Source: Methylobacterium thuringiense (GTDB taxonomy: Bacteria > Pseudomonadota > Alphaproteobacteria > Rhizobiales > Beijerinckiaceae). From it: a DNA stretch of 64,000 bases. The notes under the pieces are model-generated. The model ran no database searches. It was not told the origin of the DNA and worked only from the letters and a program-made list of their open reading frames with translations. The position numbers and the translations under genes are program-made. Below, piece after piece: positions 27,835-36,365 of this stretch. Location of the stretch: positions 228,801-292,800 of the forward strand of contig NZ_BPRA01000015.1 in the NCBI RefSeq assembly GCF_022179645.1, in the 5' to 3' direction. The number at the start of each line of letters is the position of its first letter. The stretch's first letter is position 1.

Positions 27835-28491
27835 GGCGAAACCGGAGCGCATTGGCGGCCGTCCTCGCGAGGGCGATGCTTGATGTGTGTGGCGTTAGAC
27901 CGGTGAGGACACTCATGGCAGGTCAAGGACCAAGTCGTGAATTTGCTGCGGACGTTCGCTTGCTGCGGCGGAGACACGGCGCTGCTCCTCTTCGGGAACA
28001 GCATGAGGCCACTCTCAAGCACCTGCATCCCGAGACCGTTGCAAGCGATGCCAACCGATGCGCGCGCGCCTCAGCCCTGTCCCTAATTCAGATTAGGATT
28101 GGTAGGTCTCAGCTCCCTCAGGATGACCCTTCATCCACCAAGTTCGATCTGCTCTCTTCAAAGGGACGGAGCCGCCCTTCAGTCAGGCATTTTGTGGCCT
28201 TGAACGATCTAATTGGCGCCTGACAGCGATCAGAGGCGGGGTTGTGTGCTCTAAGGCAAGCCAAAAGGTCATCGCTTCCTGAACACTCAGACCACGAACG
28301 TCCGCTCCCGGGAGTACCATCGACGGGCTACTATGGCAGGGTCGGGTCGGGACCCGTCCGCTCTACGACCGGGTTGGGTGGATTTCTGCCCGTCTGCTTT
28401 CGAGCGACCAGGCACGATAGCAGACGTCGTCGCTGGGCCCACTCACGGCCCATACCGGCCACCCGAACGGTGTGAGGATGATTGATGAAGG
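27835..28491. other. Intergenic region with dispersed-repeat copy 1
   Basis: No convincing gene; open frames at 27852-28223 and 28242-28475 lack coding character. The second part, about 28,296-28,420, belongs to a dispersed repeat family (see the repeat entries). The first 400 bases have lower GC than the neighbouring genes. Confidence 0.5.
28296..28420. repeat. Dispersed intergenic repeat, copy 1
   Basis: Begins GAACGTCCGCTCCCGGG, contains GGGTCGGGACCCGTC and CCGGGTTGGGTGGA, and ends near TCTGCTTTCGAGCG. Copies 2 (about 32,652) and 3 (about 38,845) share the GTCCGCT-type start, the GGGTTGGGT core and an AGCGGA-type end. It is a degenerate interspersed element between genes, of a kind common in alphaproteobacteria. 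Confidence 0.5.
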
Positions 28492-29385
28492 TCAGAAGCC
28501 GAGGCCGTCGAGTTCCGCTGCCATGGCATCGACGAACACCCGTGCCCGCGTCGGCATTCCACGCCCGGATGCGATGAGCGCGTAGACCGGGGTCGGCGCA
28601 CTGGCATGGCTCGGGAGCACCCGTTCGAGGCGGTTGGCGGCGAGATCCGCCGCAAGGTCGAGGGCAGACTTCAGCATGATCCCTCCACCCGCCAGCGCCC
28701 AGTCGTGCACCGCATCGCCGCTATCCGAGCGTAGGCGCGTTCGCAAGCGAACGTCCGTCTCGATGCCGTTCGGGCCGACCAGCCGCCAGGTCGTGGGGGC
28801 ATCGCCGTAGCTCAACCCGTCATGGGCGGCGAGGTCCGCCGGGCACGACGGGCGCCCATGCCTGTCGAGGTAGCTTGGCGACGCGACGAGGATGCGCCGG
28901 TTTTCGGCCAGTCGGCGCATGACCATCGTGCTGTCCTGCGGCGGACCGATGCGGATCGCCACGTCGATGCGCTCGCCGATTAGGTCGACGACCCTGTCGT
29001 CGAGCGTCAGGTCGACGTCGAGGCGTGAATGCAGGGCGACGAGACGGCCCAGGACCGGGGCCACGTGCCGACGCCCGAACGAGACCGGCGCACCGACCCG
29101 CAGCAATCCCATCGGTTGGTCACGTCCGGTCTTGAGCCGTTCCTCGGCGGCCTCGATGGCATCCAGCGCCCGATCCACCTGCACGAGCAGGGCCTGGCCC
29201 TCGTCGGTCAGCGAGAGGCTGCGCGTCGTGCGCTGGATCAGCCTGGTCCCAGCGCGCCGTTCCAGGGTCGTCAGCCGCTTGCTGACCACCGCCAGGCCGA
29301 CGCCGAGTTCGCGCGCCGCCGCGGTCAGGCTGCCGAGCGCCGCGATGCGTCGGAAGGTGCGCAACTCGTTCAGATCGTCCAACAT
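28492..29385 (-). CDS. LysR-family transcriptional regulator
   Basis: 297 aa. The N-terminal winged HTH has NELRTFRRIAALGSLTAAARELGVGLAVVSKRLTTLERRAGTRLIQRTTRSLSLT, which places it in the large CrgA/AaeR-like LysR subgroup. The substrate-binding domain is typical (LLRVGAPVSFGRRHVAPVL...). It diverges from the SDR gene at 29573 with a 187-base gap, the usual arrangement for a LysR regulator and its target. Confidence 0.93.
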   Translation of the reverse strand: MLDDLNELRTFRRIAALGSLTAAARELGVGLAVVSKRLTTLERRAGTRLIQRTTRSLSLTDEGQALLVQVDRALDAIEAAEERLKTGRDQPMGLLRVGAPVSFGRRHVAPVLGRLVALHSRLDVDLTLDDRVVDLIGERIDVAIRIGPPQDSTMVMRRLAENRRILVASPSYLDRHGRPSCPADLAAHDGLSYGDAPTTWRLVGPNGIETDVRLRTRLRSDSGDAVHDWALAGGGIMLKSALDLAADLAANRLERVLPSHASAPTPVYALIASGRGMPTRARVFVDAMAAELDGLGF

Positions 29386-29572
29386 CCGCTCTCAACCGTC
29401 GTTCAAGTGTGTCTCCACGATCAGCGTCCTTATGCGCTCGATTTGCAAGAGCTAGATCCTGGTCATGAACCGGGACGCCTCAAACCTCGACCACCGCGCC
29501 CATCGCGACCGGCCTGCCCGACTCGGCCGAATGAACCCCCCTCCCACGCAGCAGCACGCGGAGACCTGAACG

Positions 29573-30283
29573 ATGCCCATGGACCTGAACGGACGCAGCG
29601 TCCTCGTCGTCGGCGCGGCCGGCGGGATCGGCTCGGTGACGGCGGAAGCCTTCGCCCGGAACGGCGCCCGCGTCGTCGCGGCGGGTCGACCCGGTCCGAA
29701 GCTCGACGCGGCCGCGCGGACCGCCGGTGCGGAGCCCGCCGCCCTCGACTTCACGGACGAGGCGGCTGTCGAGGCGTTCTTCGCTGACCGAACCGCCTTC
29801 GACCACGTCGTCGTCGCGGCGGCGTCCACCAAGACTGGCTCGGTGGCCTCGCTTTCCCTGGCGGATGCCAAGGCGGCGATGGAGTCGAAGTTCTGGGGCG
29901 CCTATCGAGTCGCGCGGGCCGCGAGGGTCGTCGATGGCGGATCGCTCACCTTCGTCTCGGGCTACCTCAGCCAGCGTCCCGGTCCCGCCGCGGTGCTGCA
30001 GGGGGCGATCAATGCCGCCCTCGATGCGCTTGCCCGAGGGCTGGCGCTGGAGCGGGCGCCGGTGCGGGTGAACACCGTCTCGCCGGGGCTCGTCGACACG
30101 CCGCTCTACGCCAAGATGGATACGGCCGACCGGGTGGCGATGTTCGAGACGCGCGCCGCGCAGTTGCCGGCACGCCGGATCGGGCAGCCGGACGACATCG
30201 CCCAGGCGATCCTGTTCGTGGCGACTAACCCCTTCGCCACAGGCTCGACCGTCACCGTCGACGGCGGCGGCACCATCGCCTGA
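29573..30283 (+). CDS. SDR-family protein lacking the Tyr-Lys catalytic pair
   Basis: 236 aa Rossmann-fold SDR. The cofactor motif GAAGGIG is near residue 14 and RVNTVSPGLVDTPLY, IGQPDDIAQAILFV and TVDGGG are all classical. Where the YxxxK motif should be, the protein reads VLQGAINAAL, so Tyr and Lys are replaced by Leu and Ile. I believe this form recurs in other soil and plant bacteria, so it is probably a real subgroup rather than a damaged gene. It may bind NAD(P)(H) without the usual proton relay. Probable target of the divergent LysR regulator and first of a four-gene run. Confidence 0.88.
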   Translation: MPMDLNGRSVLVVGAAGGIGSVTAEAFARNGARVVAAGRPGPKLDAAARTAGAEPAALDFTDEAAVEAFFADRTAFDHVVVAAASTKTGSVASLSLADAKAAMESKFWGAYRVARAARVVDGGSLTFVSGYLSQRPGPAAVLQGAINAALDALARGLALERAPVRVNTVSPGLVDTPLYAKMDTADRVAMFETRAAQLPARRIGQPDDIAQAILFVATNPFATGSTVTVDGGGTIA

Positions 30284-30294
30284 CGGCGCGGTCG

Positions 30295-30696
30295 ATGCGC
30301 CTCGACCACGTCACCCTGCGCGTCCGGGACCTGGACGCCCATCGCCGGTTCTTCAAGGCGGTCCTCGACCTGCGGGACGGGTTCCGTCCGGCCTTCGGCT
30401 TCCCCGGGTGCTGGCTCTACGCGGGCTCCGAACCCGTCGTGCACCTCATCCCGGCCCGGCCCGGCGGCGCCGAGGCCGCGCCGAGCGGCGAGGGCATCGA
30501 TCACGTCGCCTTTCTGCGCGACGACCATGACGCGTTCTGCGAGCGGCTCGATCACCACGGCATCCCCTACGGCCGGATGGAGCTTCCCGAGATCGGCGAG
30601 CGCCGCCTGTTCATCCACGCGCCAGGCGGCGCGCTGATCGAGGTAGCGTTCCGGGAGCCGACGCCAACGCCCCGAACACAGGAGGCCTTGCCATGA
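30295..30696 (+). CDS. VOC-family (glyoxalase/bleomycin-resistance fold) protein
   Basis: 133 aa, two beta-alpha-beta-beta-beta units. It opens MRLDHVTLRVRDLDAHRRFF, with a metal-type His at 5; the second half has GIDHVAFLRDD, and FIHAPGGALIEVAF places Glu in the usual metal position. Members include dioxygenases, glyoxalases and isomerases; no specific substrate can be named. Its stop overlaps the start of the next gene (ATGA). Confidence 0.88.
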   Translation: MRLDHVTLRVRDLDAHRRFFKAVLDLRDGFRPAFGFPGCWLYAGSEPVVHLIPARPGGAEAAPSGEGIDHVAFLRDDHDAFCERLDHHGIPYGRMELPEIGERRLFIHAPGGALIEVAFREPTPTPRTQEALP

Positions 30697-31223
30697 TCCC
30701 GCACGTCCGTCCCATCGCCCTGGCTCTCGTCCTCGCATCCGCGCCCGCCGCGGCGGAGACGCTCGTGGCGCCGAAGGTGCTGATCTTCGATGCCGATCAA
30801 GCGACGCAGCAGCGCGACGCCGTCGTCCTGGCGGCACGCCGCTACGCCACATTCTGGAACACCGGCGATCCGACTTACGCGCGGGCGGCCCTGGCCGACG
30901 GCTTCGTGGACGAGACGCCGCCGCCCGGCCGCGTCCAGGGCCCGAGCGGGCCGCTCCTCGCGTCCGAGGGGTTTCGCAAGGCGGTCCCCGACCTGACCTG
31001 CGAGGTCGAGCAGATGATCGTCGCCGGAGACCGGGCGGTGCTGCACCTACACCTGCGCGGCCATTTCACCGGTTCGTTCGAGGGCCGCCAGGGCCGGGGC
31101 GAACCGGTCGCGTTCATCGCGACCGACATCTACCGCGTCGTCGACGGGCGCATCGCCGCCAACTGGCACATCGAGGACAACCTCACCTTGCTGCGTCAGC
31201 TCGGCGCCGTGCCTGCTCCGTAA
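30693..31223 (+). CDS. Secreted SnoaL/NTF2-like protein (ester-cyclase type)
   Basis: 176 aa with a signal peptide (ALALVLASAPAAAETL). The mature part is a SnoaL-like cone fold: ARRYATFWNTGDPTYARAALADGFVDETPPPGR, GFRKAVPDLTCEVEQMIVAGDRAVLHLHLRGHFTG, and ATDIYRVVDGRIAANWHIEDNLTLL, very close to the ester-cyclase family sequence pattern. Four-base overlap with the VOC gene. Signal and context suggest a periplasmic enzyme or binder. Confidence 0.85.
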   Translation: MIPHVRPIALALVLASAPAAAETLVAPKVLIFDADQATQQRDAVVLAARRYATFWNTGDPTYARAALADGFVDETPPPGRVQGPSGPLLASEGFRKAVPDLTCEVEQMIVAGDRAVLHLHLRGHFTGSFEGRQGRGEPVAFIATDIYRVVDGRIAANWHIEDNLTLLRQLGAVPAP

Positions 31224-31270
31224 AGGCACCGGCCGTTCCAGACGCCTTCACTGTTCAAGGAAATCAGACC

Positions 31271-32395
31271 ATGCCCGTCGCCCGTTGCCCCGTCATCATC
31301 AGCCTCGCGCTCGCCGTGCTGGCGGGCGCCCTTTCCGTTCCGGGCGTCGGCCGGGCCAAGGCCGCGGAAGATCCTCGACTTGCGGTGGCGATAACCCTCG
31401 ACGTCCCGTCGACCGGAATTAGCATCGCATCGGACGGACGGCGCTTCCTCGTGCTCGCGCGCCTGGACGGCTCGGCCGGTCCGCAGGTGGTGGAATGGAA
31501 GGATGGCCGCCTCGCCCCATACCCGGACGCGGCCCGGAACGGCTGGACCAAGGGCGACGACCCGGCCAAGGCCTTCATCCGCGTCAACGCACAGCGCATC
31601 GGGCCGGACGGGGCCCTGTGGCTGGTCGACACCGGCGCACCGGGCATCGGCAATCCCGTCCTGCCCGGTGGGCCGAAGCTGATCCGCGTCGATCTTGCGA
31701 CGAACGCCGTCGCGCGCATCTATCCTCTGGCCGCTGTGACGCGAGCCGACAGCTTCGTCGACGACGTCCGCTTCAACGGGGGACACGCCTACCTCACGGA
31801 CGCGGGCGCGCCCGGCCTGATCGTGCTCGATCTCGCCACCGGGCAGGGACGGCGCGTCCTCGACGGGCATCCCTCGACGGTGAGCGACCGACCGGTCTCG
31901 GCCGAGGGCAAGCCGATGCACGGTCCCGACGGCAAGCCCCTCCACATCCATGCCGATCAGCTTGAGGTCTCCCCCGACGGACGCTGGTTCTACTACCAGC
32001 CGAGCTCCGGCCGGATGTCTCGCATCGCGACGCGCTATCTCGACGACCCCTCGTTGAGCGATGCGGCCCTCGCCGCCTACGTCGAGCCGTTCGCCGAGAC
32101 CCCCTCCACCGGTGGCACCGCCATCGACGCGGCGGGCAACCTCTACGTCAGCGACACCGACCGGCTCGCGGTCTTGAGGTTCGCCCCGGACGGCACCCGT
32201 ACCACCGTGGTCCAGGACCCGCGCCTGGTCTGGGTCGATGCGATGTGGATCGACGATGCCGGCAAGCTCTGGATGCCGGCGGCGCAACTGAACCGTATGG
32301 CGCCGTTCAACGACGGGACTGACCGGGTGGCGAAGCCGCTGACCGTGTTCACGCTCGCCATCGACGCCAAGCCCGCGCCGAACGACCATCGGTGA
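31271..32395 (+). CDS. Secreted MRJP/yellow-family beta-propeller protein
   Basis: 374 aa with a signal peptide. Major royal jelly protein fold: RIGPDGALWLVDTGAPG, then GPKLIRVDLATNAVARIYPL, SFVDDVRFNGGHAYLTDAGAPGLIVLDLATG, HADQLEVSPDGRWFYYQPSSGRM and STGGTAIDAAGNLYVSDTD. Bacterial members are often lactonase-like or have unknown substrates. It follows the SnoaL-like gene by 47 bases and is probably the last gene of the LysR-linked run. Confidence 0.88.
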   Translation: MPVARCPVIISLALAVLAGALSVPGVGRAKAAEDPRLAVAITLDVPSTGISIASDGRRFLVLARLDGSAGPQVVEWKDGRLAPYPDAARNGWTKGDDPAKAFIRVNAQRIGPDGALWLVDTGAPGIGNPVLPGGPKLIRVDLATNAVARIYPLAAVTRADSFVDDVRFNGGHAYLTDAGAPGLIVLDLATGQGRRVLDGHPSTVSDRPVSAEGKPMHGPDGKPLHIHADQLEVSPDGRWFYYQPSSGRMSRIATRYLDDPSLSDAALAAYVEPFAETPSTGGTAIDAAGNLYVSDTDRLAVLRFAPDGTRTTVVQDPRLVWVDAMWIDDAGKLWMPAAQLNRMAPFNDGTDRVAKPLTVFTLAIDAKPAPNDHR

Positions 32396-32804
32396 TCCGT
32401 GGAAGGCGCAGACCCTGAGCGTGGCCGTCCGCCCTCGTCACCGCACCGGTTCCCGCGACAGGCCGCCAGAGACGTCGTCCTCGACGGAAAGGGATCACGC
32501 TATGCGAACCGAACCGGTTCTCAGGTTCGAGGAGCTATCCATGCTAGTCAAGCCAGGGCTCACAGGGCGACGTCCTCGAAGACACTCGCATGAACACTTC
32601 GGGGCGAAAGTCGGGGTCCGCTTACCAAACCGAGCTGAAATTGCCTGATGGTCAATGAACGGCCGCTTATAGGATACGCCGACGACGTTTCTTACGACTG
32701 GCATGGGTCGGGACCCGTCGGTCCGTTCTACGGCTGGGTTGGGTGGAAAGCCGCCGGTCCGCTCTTCGCCTCGTATCGCTCAAAGCGGACCTCGCAGCCG
32801 AAGT
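32396..32804. other. Intergenic region with dispersed-repeat copy 2
   Basis: About 400 bases without a gene between convergent transcripts. The right half carries copy 2 of the dispersed repeat; the left half has no feature I recognise. Confidence 0.5.
32652..32800. repeat. Dispersed intergenic repeat, copy 2
   Basis: Starts with GAACGGCCGCTTATAGG, contains GGGTCGGGACCCGTCGG and TGGGTTGGGTGGA, and ends with CGGTCCGCT and then AAAGCGGACCTCG. Shares order and several exact blocks with copy 1 at 28,296. Confidence 0.5.
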
Positions 32805-33212
32805 TCAGGACCCGGAATACTCCCCGTCGGTAACCTGCTCCATCCACGTCACGGCCTTGCCGTCGAGCCGCTCCTGGATCGCGATGTGGGTCATCGCTGT
32901 CGACGCGGTGGCCCCGTGCCAATGCCGCTCGTTCGGCTCGAACCAGACCACGTCACCCGGCACAATTTCCTCGATCGGGCCGCCCTCACGCTGGACCCAG
33001 CCGCGCCCGAACGTGACGATCAGCGTCTGGCCGAGCGGGTGCGTATGCCACGCCGTGCGTGCGCCGGGCTCGAAGGTGACGCTCGCCATCGCGAAGCGGG
33101 CTGGATCGGGAGCGCTGTGAAGTGGATCGATCCGCACCGTGCCGGTGAACCAATCGGACGGTCCCTGGCCCGAGGGCTGACTACCGCTGCGCTTGATGTC
33201 CGTGGGATCCAT
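32805..33212 (-). CDS. Cupin-domain protein
   Basis: 135 aa single cupin. Motif 1 is [26 protein letters not shown] (the HTH, Gln and Gly pattern with metal His residues); motif 2 is [18 protein letters not shown]. It resembles the small cupins annotated as (R)-mandelonitrile lyase-like or quercetinase-like. It is downstream of an SDR gene on the same strand, 25 bases away, and these two commonly occur together under a LysR regulator. Confidence 0.88.
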   Translation of the reverse strand: MDPTDIKRSGSQPSGQGPSDWFTGTVRIDPLHSAPDPARFAMASVTFEPGARTAWHTHPLGQTLIVTFGRGWVQREGGPIEEIVPGDVVWFEPNERHWHGATASTAMTHIAIQERLDGKAVTWMEQVTDGEYSGS

Positions 33213-33237
33213 CCACTGTCCGGTTCAGAAACGCGCG

Positions 33238-33984
33238 TCAGAGCGACCAGCCGCCGTCGACCGAGATCGCCGCACCCGTGACGAACGCCCCGAGGTCGGA
33301 ACACATCCACAGGACGGCTTCGGCGATCTCCTCGGGCTTGCCGAGCCGCCCGACGGGCTCAAGGTCGATCGCCTTCTGGATGTCGCCGCCGGTAAAGCGG
33401 TCCATCATCGGCGTCTCGATGTTTCCGGGCAGGACGGCATTTACCCGGATGTTCGCCTTCGCATAATCGAGGGCGGCCGACTTGGTCAGGCCGATGAGGG
33501 CGTGCTTGGAGGCGGCGTAGCTCGCGCCGCCCGCTACGCCCCTGATGCCAGCGCCGGAGGAAGTGTTAACCAACACGCCGCCGCCCTGGCGCAGCATCTG
33601 CGCGATCTCGTGCTTCATGCACACGAATGTGCCGCGCAGGTTGATGTCGAGGATGCGGTCCCACTCGTCGAGGGTGATCTCGTGGACGGGAGCGGCCTTG
33701 TTCTCGACGCCGGCATTGTTGAAGGCGCAGTCGATGCGGCCGAACCGCTCGGTGGTTTTGGCAACCGCCGCCTCGACATCCTCCGGCACCGACACGTCGC
33801 ACCGGATCGCGAGCACCTCGCCGCTCGCCGCTTCGATCTCGGCGCGAAGCTGATCGAGCGCTGCCTCTGTCCGGTCAGTGATCGCGACCTGCGCGCCTTC
33901 CCGCGCGAAGGCGAGCGCGGCGGCGCGGCCGATACCGCTGGCCGCGCCCGTGATGAAAGCGACTTTTCCGGTGAAGCGATGCAT
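33238..33984 (-). CDS. Classical SDR oxidoreductase
   Basis: 248 aa from the ATG at 33984; the upstream extension is not homologous. Motifs are complete: TGAASGIG (12-19), CDVS, NNAGVE (89-94), catalytic Ser in NTSSGAG, and YAASK with Tyr156 and Lys160, followed by RVNAVLPGNIETPM and VTGAAISVDGGWSL. It should be an NAD(P)-dependent alcohol/ketone dehydrogenase of glucose-dehydrogenase type. It is cotranscribed with the cupin gene and lies 115 bases downstream of the LysR gene, same strand. Confidence 0.92.
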   Translation of the reverse strand: MHRFTGKVAFITGAASGIGRAAALAFAREGAQVAITDRTEAALDQLRAEIEAASGEVLAIRCDVSVPEDVEAAVAKTTERFGRIDCAFNNAGVENKAAPVHEITLDEWDRILDINLRGTFVCMKHEIAQMLRQGGGVLVNTSSGAGIRGVAGGASYAASKHALIGLTKSAALDYAKANIRVNAVLPGNIETPMMDRFTGGDIQKAIDLEPVGRLGKPEEIAEAVLWMCSDLGAFVTGAAISVDGGWSL

Positions 33985-34099
33985 GTCTCGATCTCTCAGC
34001 TGACCTCGATGGGCCAGACGTAGACATCGAGCGGGCTGACGATCAGCCGCTTGATCCTCATCGGAACGATGAGCCTCGCTCAACGCCGGAGTACGACCG

Positions 34100-35014
34100 C
34101 TACAGGTTGAGCGGCCTGACCTCACGGATCAGATCGATGAGGAACCGCAATCCGGTCGGCAGTTGGCGTCGTCCGGGGAAATAGACATGAAAGCCGGGCC
34201 CCATCGGAGCCCAGTCCGCCAGCGCGACGCGGAGTTCGCCGCGCTCGACCGAAGGCGCGACGCACGGCTCAGGCAGGTAGGCCAGACCGCCGCCGGCCAC
34301 CGCGAGCGCCAAGCAGAATTGCGTGTTGTCGATCGTTACCGCCCCGGGGACGTCGAGCGCGATGGCCTCGTCCGCCCTCTCGAATTCCCAGCGGTAGAGG
34401 CTCTCGTCGCCGAGCCGAATGCGCATGCAGCGGTGGGCTGCGAGGTCGCGCGGATGATCCGGCGTCCCATGCCGATCGAAATAGGCCGGCGCGCCGACCA
34501 CGACCCAGCGCAGGTCGGCCGACAGACGTTGAGCGACCATGTCCTGAGGGACCGAGCCCCCGTAGCGGATGCCGGCATCGGCTCCGGTCTCCACGACGTC
34601 GAGCAGGTCGTTAGACACCCGGACGTCGACCTCGATCTTTGGATGACGCTCGTGGAAGAGCGGGAGCACGGGGGCGAGCAGCAGCGTGCTCGCGTGCTCC
34701 AGCACGTTGAGCCGGATCCGCCCTATGGCCTTGATTGGCTCCCGGTGCTGGTTGAGCACGTCGAGCGCGGAGGCGATCGCCGCGAACGGAGCTTCCAGCG
34801 TAGCGAGCAGATCTTCCCCTGCCGCCGTAAGTGTGACGCTGCGGCTGGTGCGGTTGATAAAGCGAACGCCGTGGCGCGCCTCCATCGCCTTAAGCGCATG
34901 GCTTAAGGCGGAGGCGCTAACGCCAAGCTCCAGACCCGCCCGCCGGAAGCTGCGGTGGCGCGCGATGGCGAGAAAGGTCCCGAGGTCGGCCAGATCGGTT
35001 CGATTGATCCGCAT
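34100..35014 (-). CDS. LysR-family transcriptional regulator
   Basis: 304 aa from the ATG at 35014. HTH: RTDLADLGTFLAIARHRSFRRAGLELGVSASALSHALKAMEARHGVRFINRTSRSVTLT, the form seen in PgrR-like regulators. The effector domain is complete (IGRIRLNVLEHASTLLLAPVLPLFHERHPKIEVDVRV). It reads into the SDR and cupin genes, so it may control its own operon. Confidence 0.92.
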   Translation of the reverse strand: MRINRTDLADLGTFLAIARHRSFRRAGLELGVSASALSHALKAMEARHGVRFINRTSRSVTLTAAGEDLLATLEAPFAAIASALDVLNQHREPIKAIGRIRLNVLEHASTLLLAPVLPLFHERHPKIEVDVRVSNDLLDVVETGADAGIRYGGSVPQDMVAQRLSADLRWVVVGAPAYFDRHGTPDHPRDLAAHRCMRIRLGDESLYRWEFERADEAIALDVPGAVTIDNTQFCLALAVAGGGLAYLPEPCVAPSVERGELRVALADWAPMGPGFHVYFPGRRQLPTGLRFLIDLIREVRPLNL

Positions 35015-35283
35015 AAGGCCAGTGGAGTGTCTGCTAGCGGGAAAGCAATCCGTATCGCGGCGTGACCGCGTTGGGTCGTTATCCGCCTGTCGGCGCACGA
35101 AAGGGCACTGAAGACTGACGCACCCCCGAGCATGAAAGTATTCCTCTGCTTCCTCGGGGCGATCTTCCGGACCCCGGCACTATGGGATGTGACGGTCGCG
35201 GCCCACACTCGCCGCACGCCCCGGCCTTCTGAGGCTGAGGACGCCAGACCCCGATGCGACAGGCGTCCTCGCGTCAGCATGGA

Positions 35284-35553
35284 TTAGTTCGGGATGAGTT
35301 CGCGGGCCGGGCCACCGGTCTCCTGGCCACGGGCCTGGGCGTAGCTCGGAAGCGCGGGGTTCTTGGCGTTGCCGCTGTCGGTGTCCATGCGTCCGAGCCA
35401 GTACGGGGAGCCGACGGTCGCTGAGGGAGGCTCCGTCAGGACCGAGTGGGTGTCGGTGTGCTGAACGGTGCGAGCCTCCGAGGCACCCGTCAGAACGGCA
35501 AACGTACAAGCGGACGCGATAAACAGACCCGAGAGGTTCTTGAGGTAGTTCAT
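35284..35553 (-). CDS. Small secreted protein
   Basis: 89 aa from the ATG at 35553, which gives a clean signal peptide (NYLKNLSGLFIASACTFAVLTGASEA). The mature part is short and rich in Thr, Ser, Pro and Gly with no Cys, probably unstructured (VLTEPPSATVGSPYWLGRMDT). Similar short exported proteins are common in Methylobacterium but uncharacterised. The region to its right (35,554-35,834) probably holds its promoter and that of the ECF sigma gene. Confidence 0.62.
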   Translation of the reverse strand: MNYLKNLSGLFIASACTFAVLTGASEARTVQHTDTHSVLTEPPSATVGSPYWLGRMDTDSGNAKNPALPSYAQARGQETGGPARELIPN

Positions 35554-35727
35554 GGCATGTCTCCAGTCATCCTGCCAGGAACGACGATATCTGGCAGCGA
35601 TAATCGGACAGACGCCAGCTTCCATCTGTTATTCCCGACCGCGCTCAAGATCTTTTTCTAGGCGTTTCGGGTCACTCCATTGTGAGGAGCCACCTCGAAA
35701 ACCCGCTAAAAAAGGCGTCGGGATGCT

Positions 35728-35752
35728 GGAATAAACCGAGATTGGCAGCGTC
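35728..35752 (+). promoter_or_regulatory. Possible ECF-type promoter of the sigma/anti-sigma operon
   Basis: GGAATAAA at 35728-35735 and CGTC at 35749-35752, about 83 bases before the sigma-factor ATG. The arrangement resembles ECF promoters with a GGAA-type -35 and CGTC-type -10 and would allow autoregulation. It is a match by eye only. Confidence 0.35.
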
Positions 35753-35834
35753 CATGCCTCCGTAGCCAGCCCCGGAGTGTCTCCGGTCCAGCCGGCGCGA
35801 ATGCAGGAGCCCCGCCCATGCCAAGAGACCGGAC

Positions 35835-36365
35835 ATGACGGACATGATGCGCCTCATCGAGCCGCTGATCCCGGCCCTGCGCCGCTATGCGCGGGCCCTT
35901 CTGCGCAATCCCACCGATGCCGACGATCTCGTGCAGGACTGCCTGGAGAAGGCGGTCGGTCGCTGGCACCAGCGCCAGGCCGACGGCGATGCACGGACCT
36001 GGCTCTTCGCCATCGTCCACAACCTCGCGGTGACGCAGATGCGCCAGCGCGCCCGCCGCGGAGCCCACATGCCGATCGAGGAAACGGCGGAAGCCAATCT
36101 CGCCGTGGCGCCCACCCAGGAGAGCGGCCTGCGCTACCGGGATCTGATGACGGCCCTGGAGGCGCTGCCGGAGGAGCAGCGCAGCGTCCTCCTGCTGGTG
36201 ACGGTGGAGGGCCTGTCCTACGCCGAGACCGCGCAGGTCCTCGCCATCCCGACCGGGACCGTGATGTCCCGCCTGTCCCGGGCGCGGGACCGGATGATCC
36301 AGTCGATGGACGGTGCCGAGACGGCCGTTCCCGCCAAGCGCCCGCTCCTGCGGAGGGTAAAATGA
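35835..36365 (+). CDS. ECF-family RNA polymerase sigma factor
   Basis: 176 aa. Region 2: LIPALRRYARALLRNPTDADDLVQDCLEKAVGRW with ARTWLFAIVHNLAVTQMRQ. Region 4: MTALEALPEEQRSVLLLVTVEGLSYAETAQVLAIPTGTVMSRLSRARDRM. It directs polymerase to a small regulon. It overlaps the following gene by four bases (ATGA) and heads an operon with an anti-sigma factor, a catalase-like peroxidase and a cytochrome b561, which suggests response to peroxide or membrane redox stress. Confidence 0.94.
   Translation: MTDMMRLIEPLIPALRRYARALLRNPTDADDLVQDCLEKAVGRWHQRQADGDARTWLFAIVHNLAVTQMRQRARRGAHMPIEETAEANLAVAPTQESGLRYRDLMTALEALPEEQRSVLLLVTVEGLSYAETAQVLAIPTGTVMSRLSRARDRMIQSMDGAETAVPAKRPLLRRVK

Noticed and set aside
28242-28475. 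78-codon frame in the repeat at 28.3 kb
   Set aside because: Matches dispersed repeat DNA and not a protein; composition is not coding-like.
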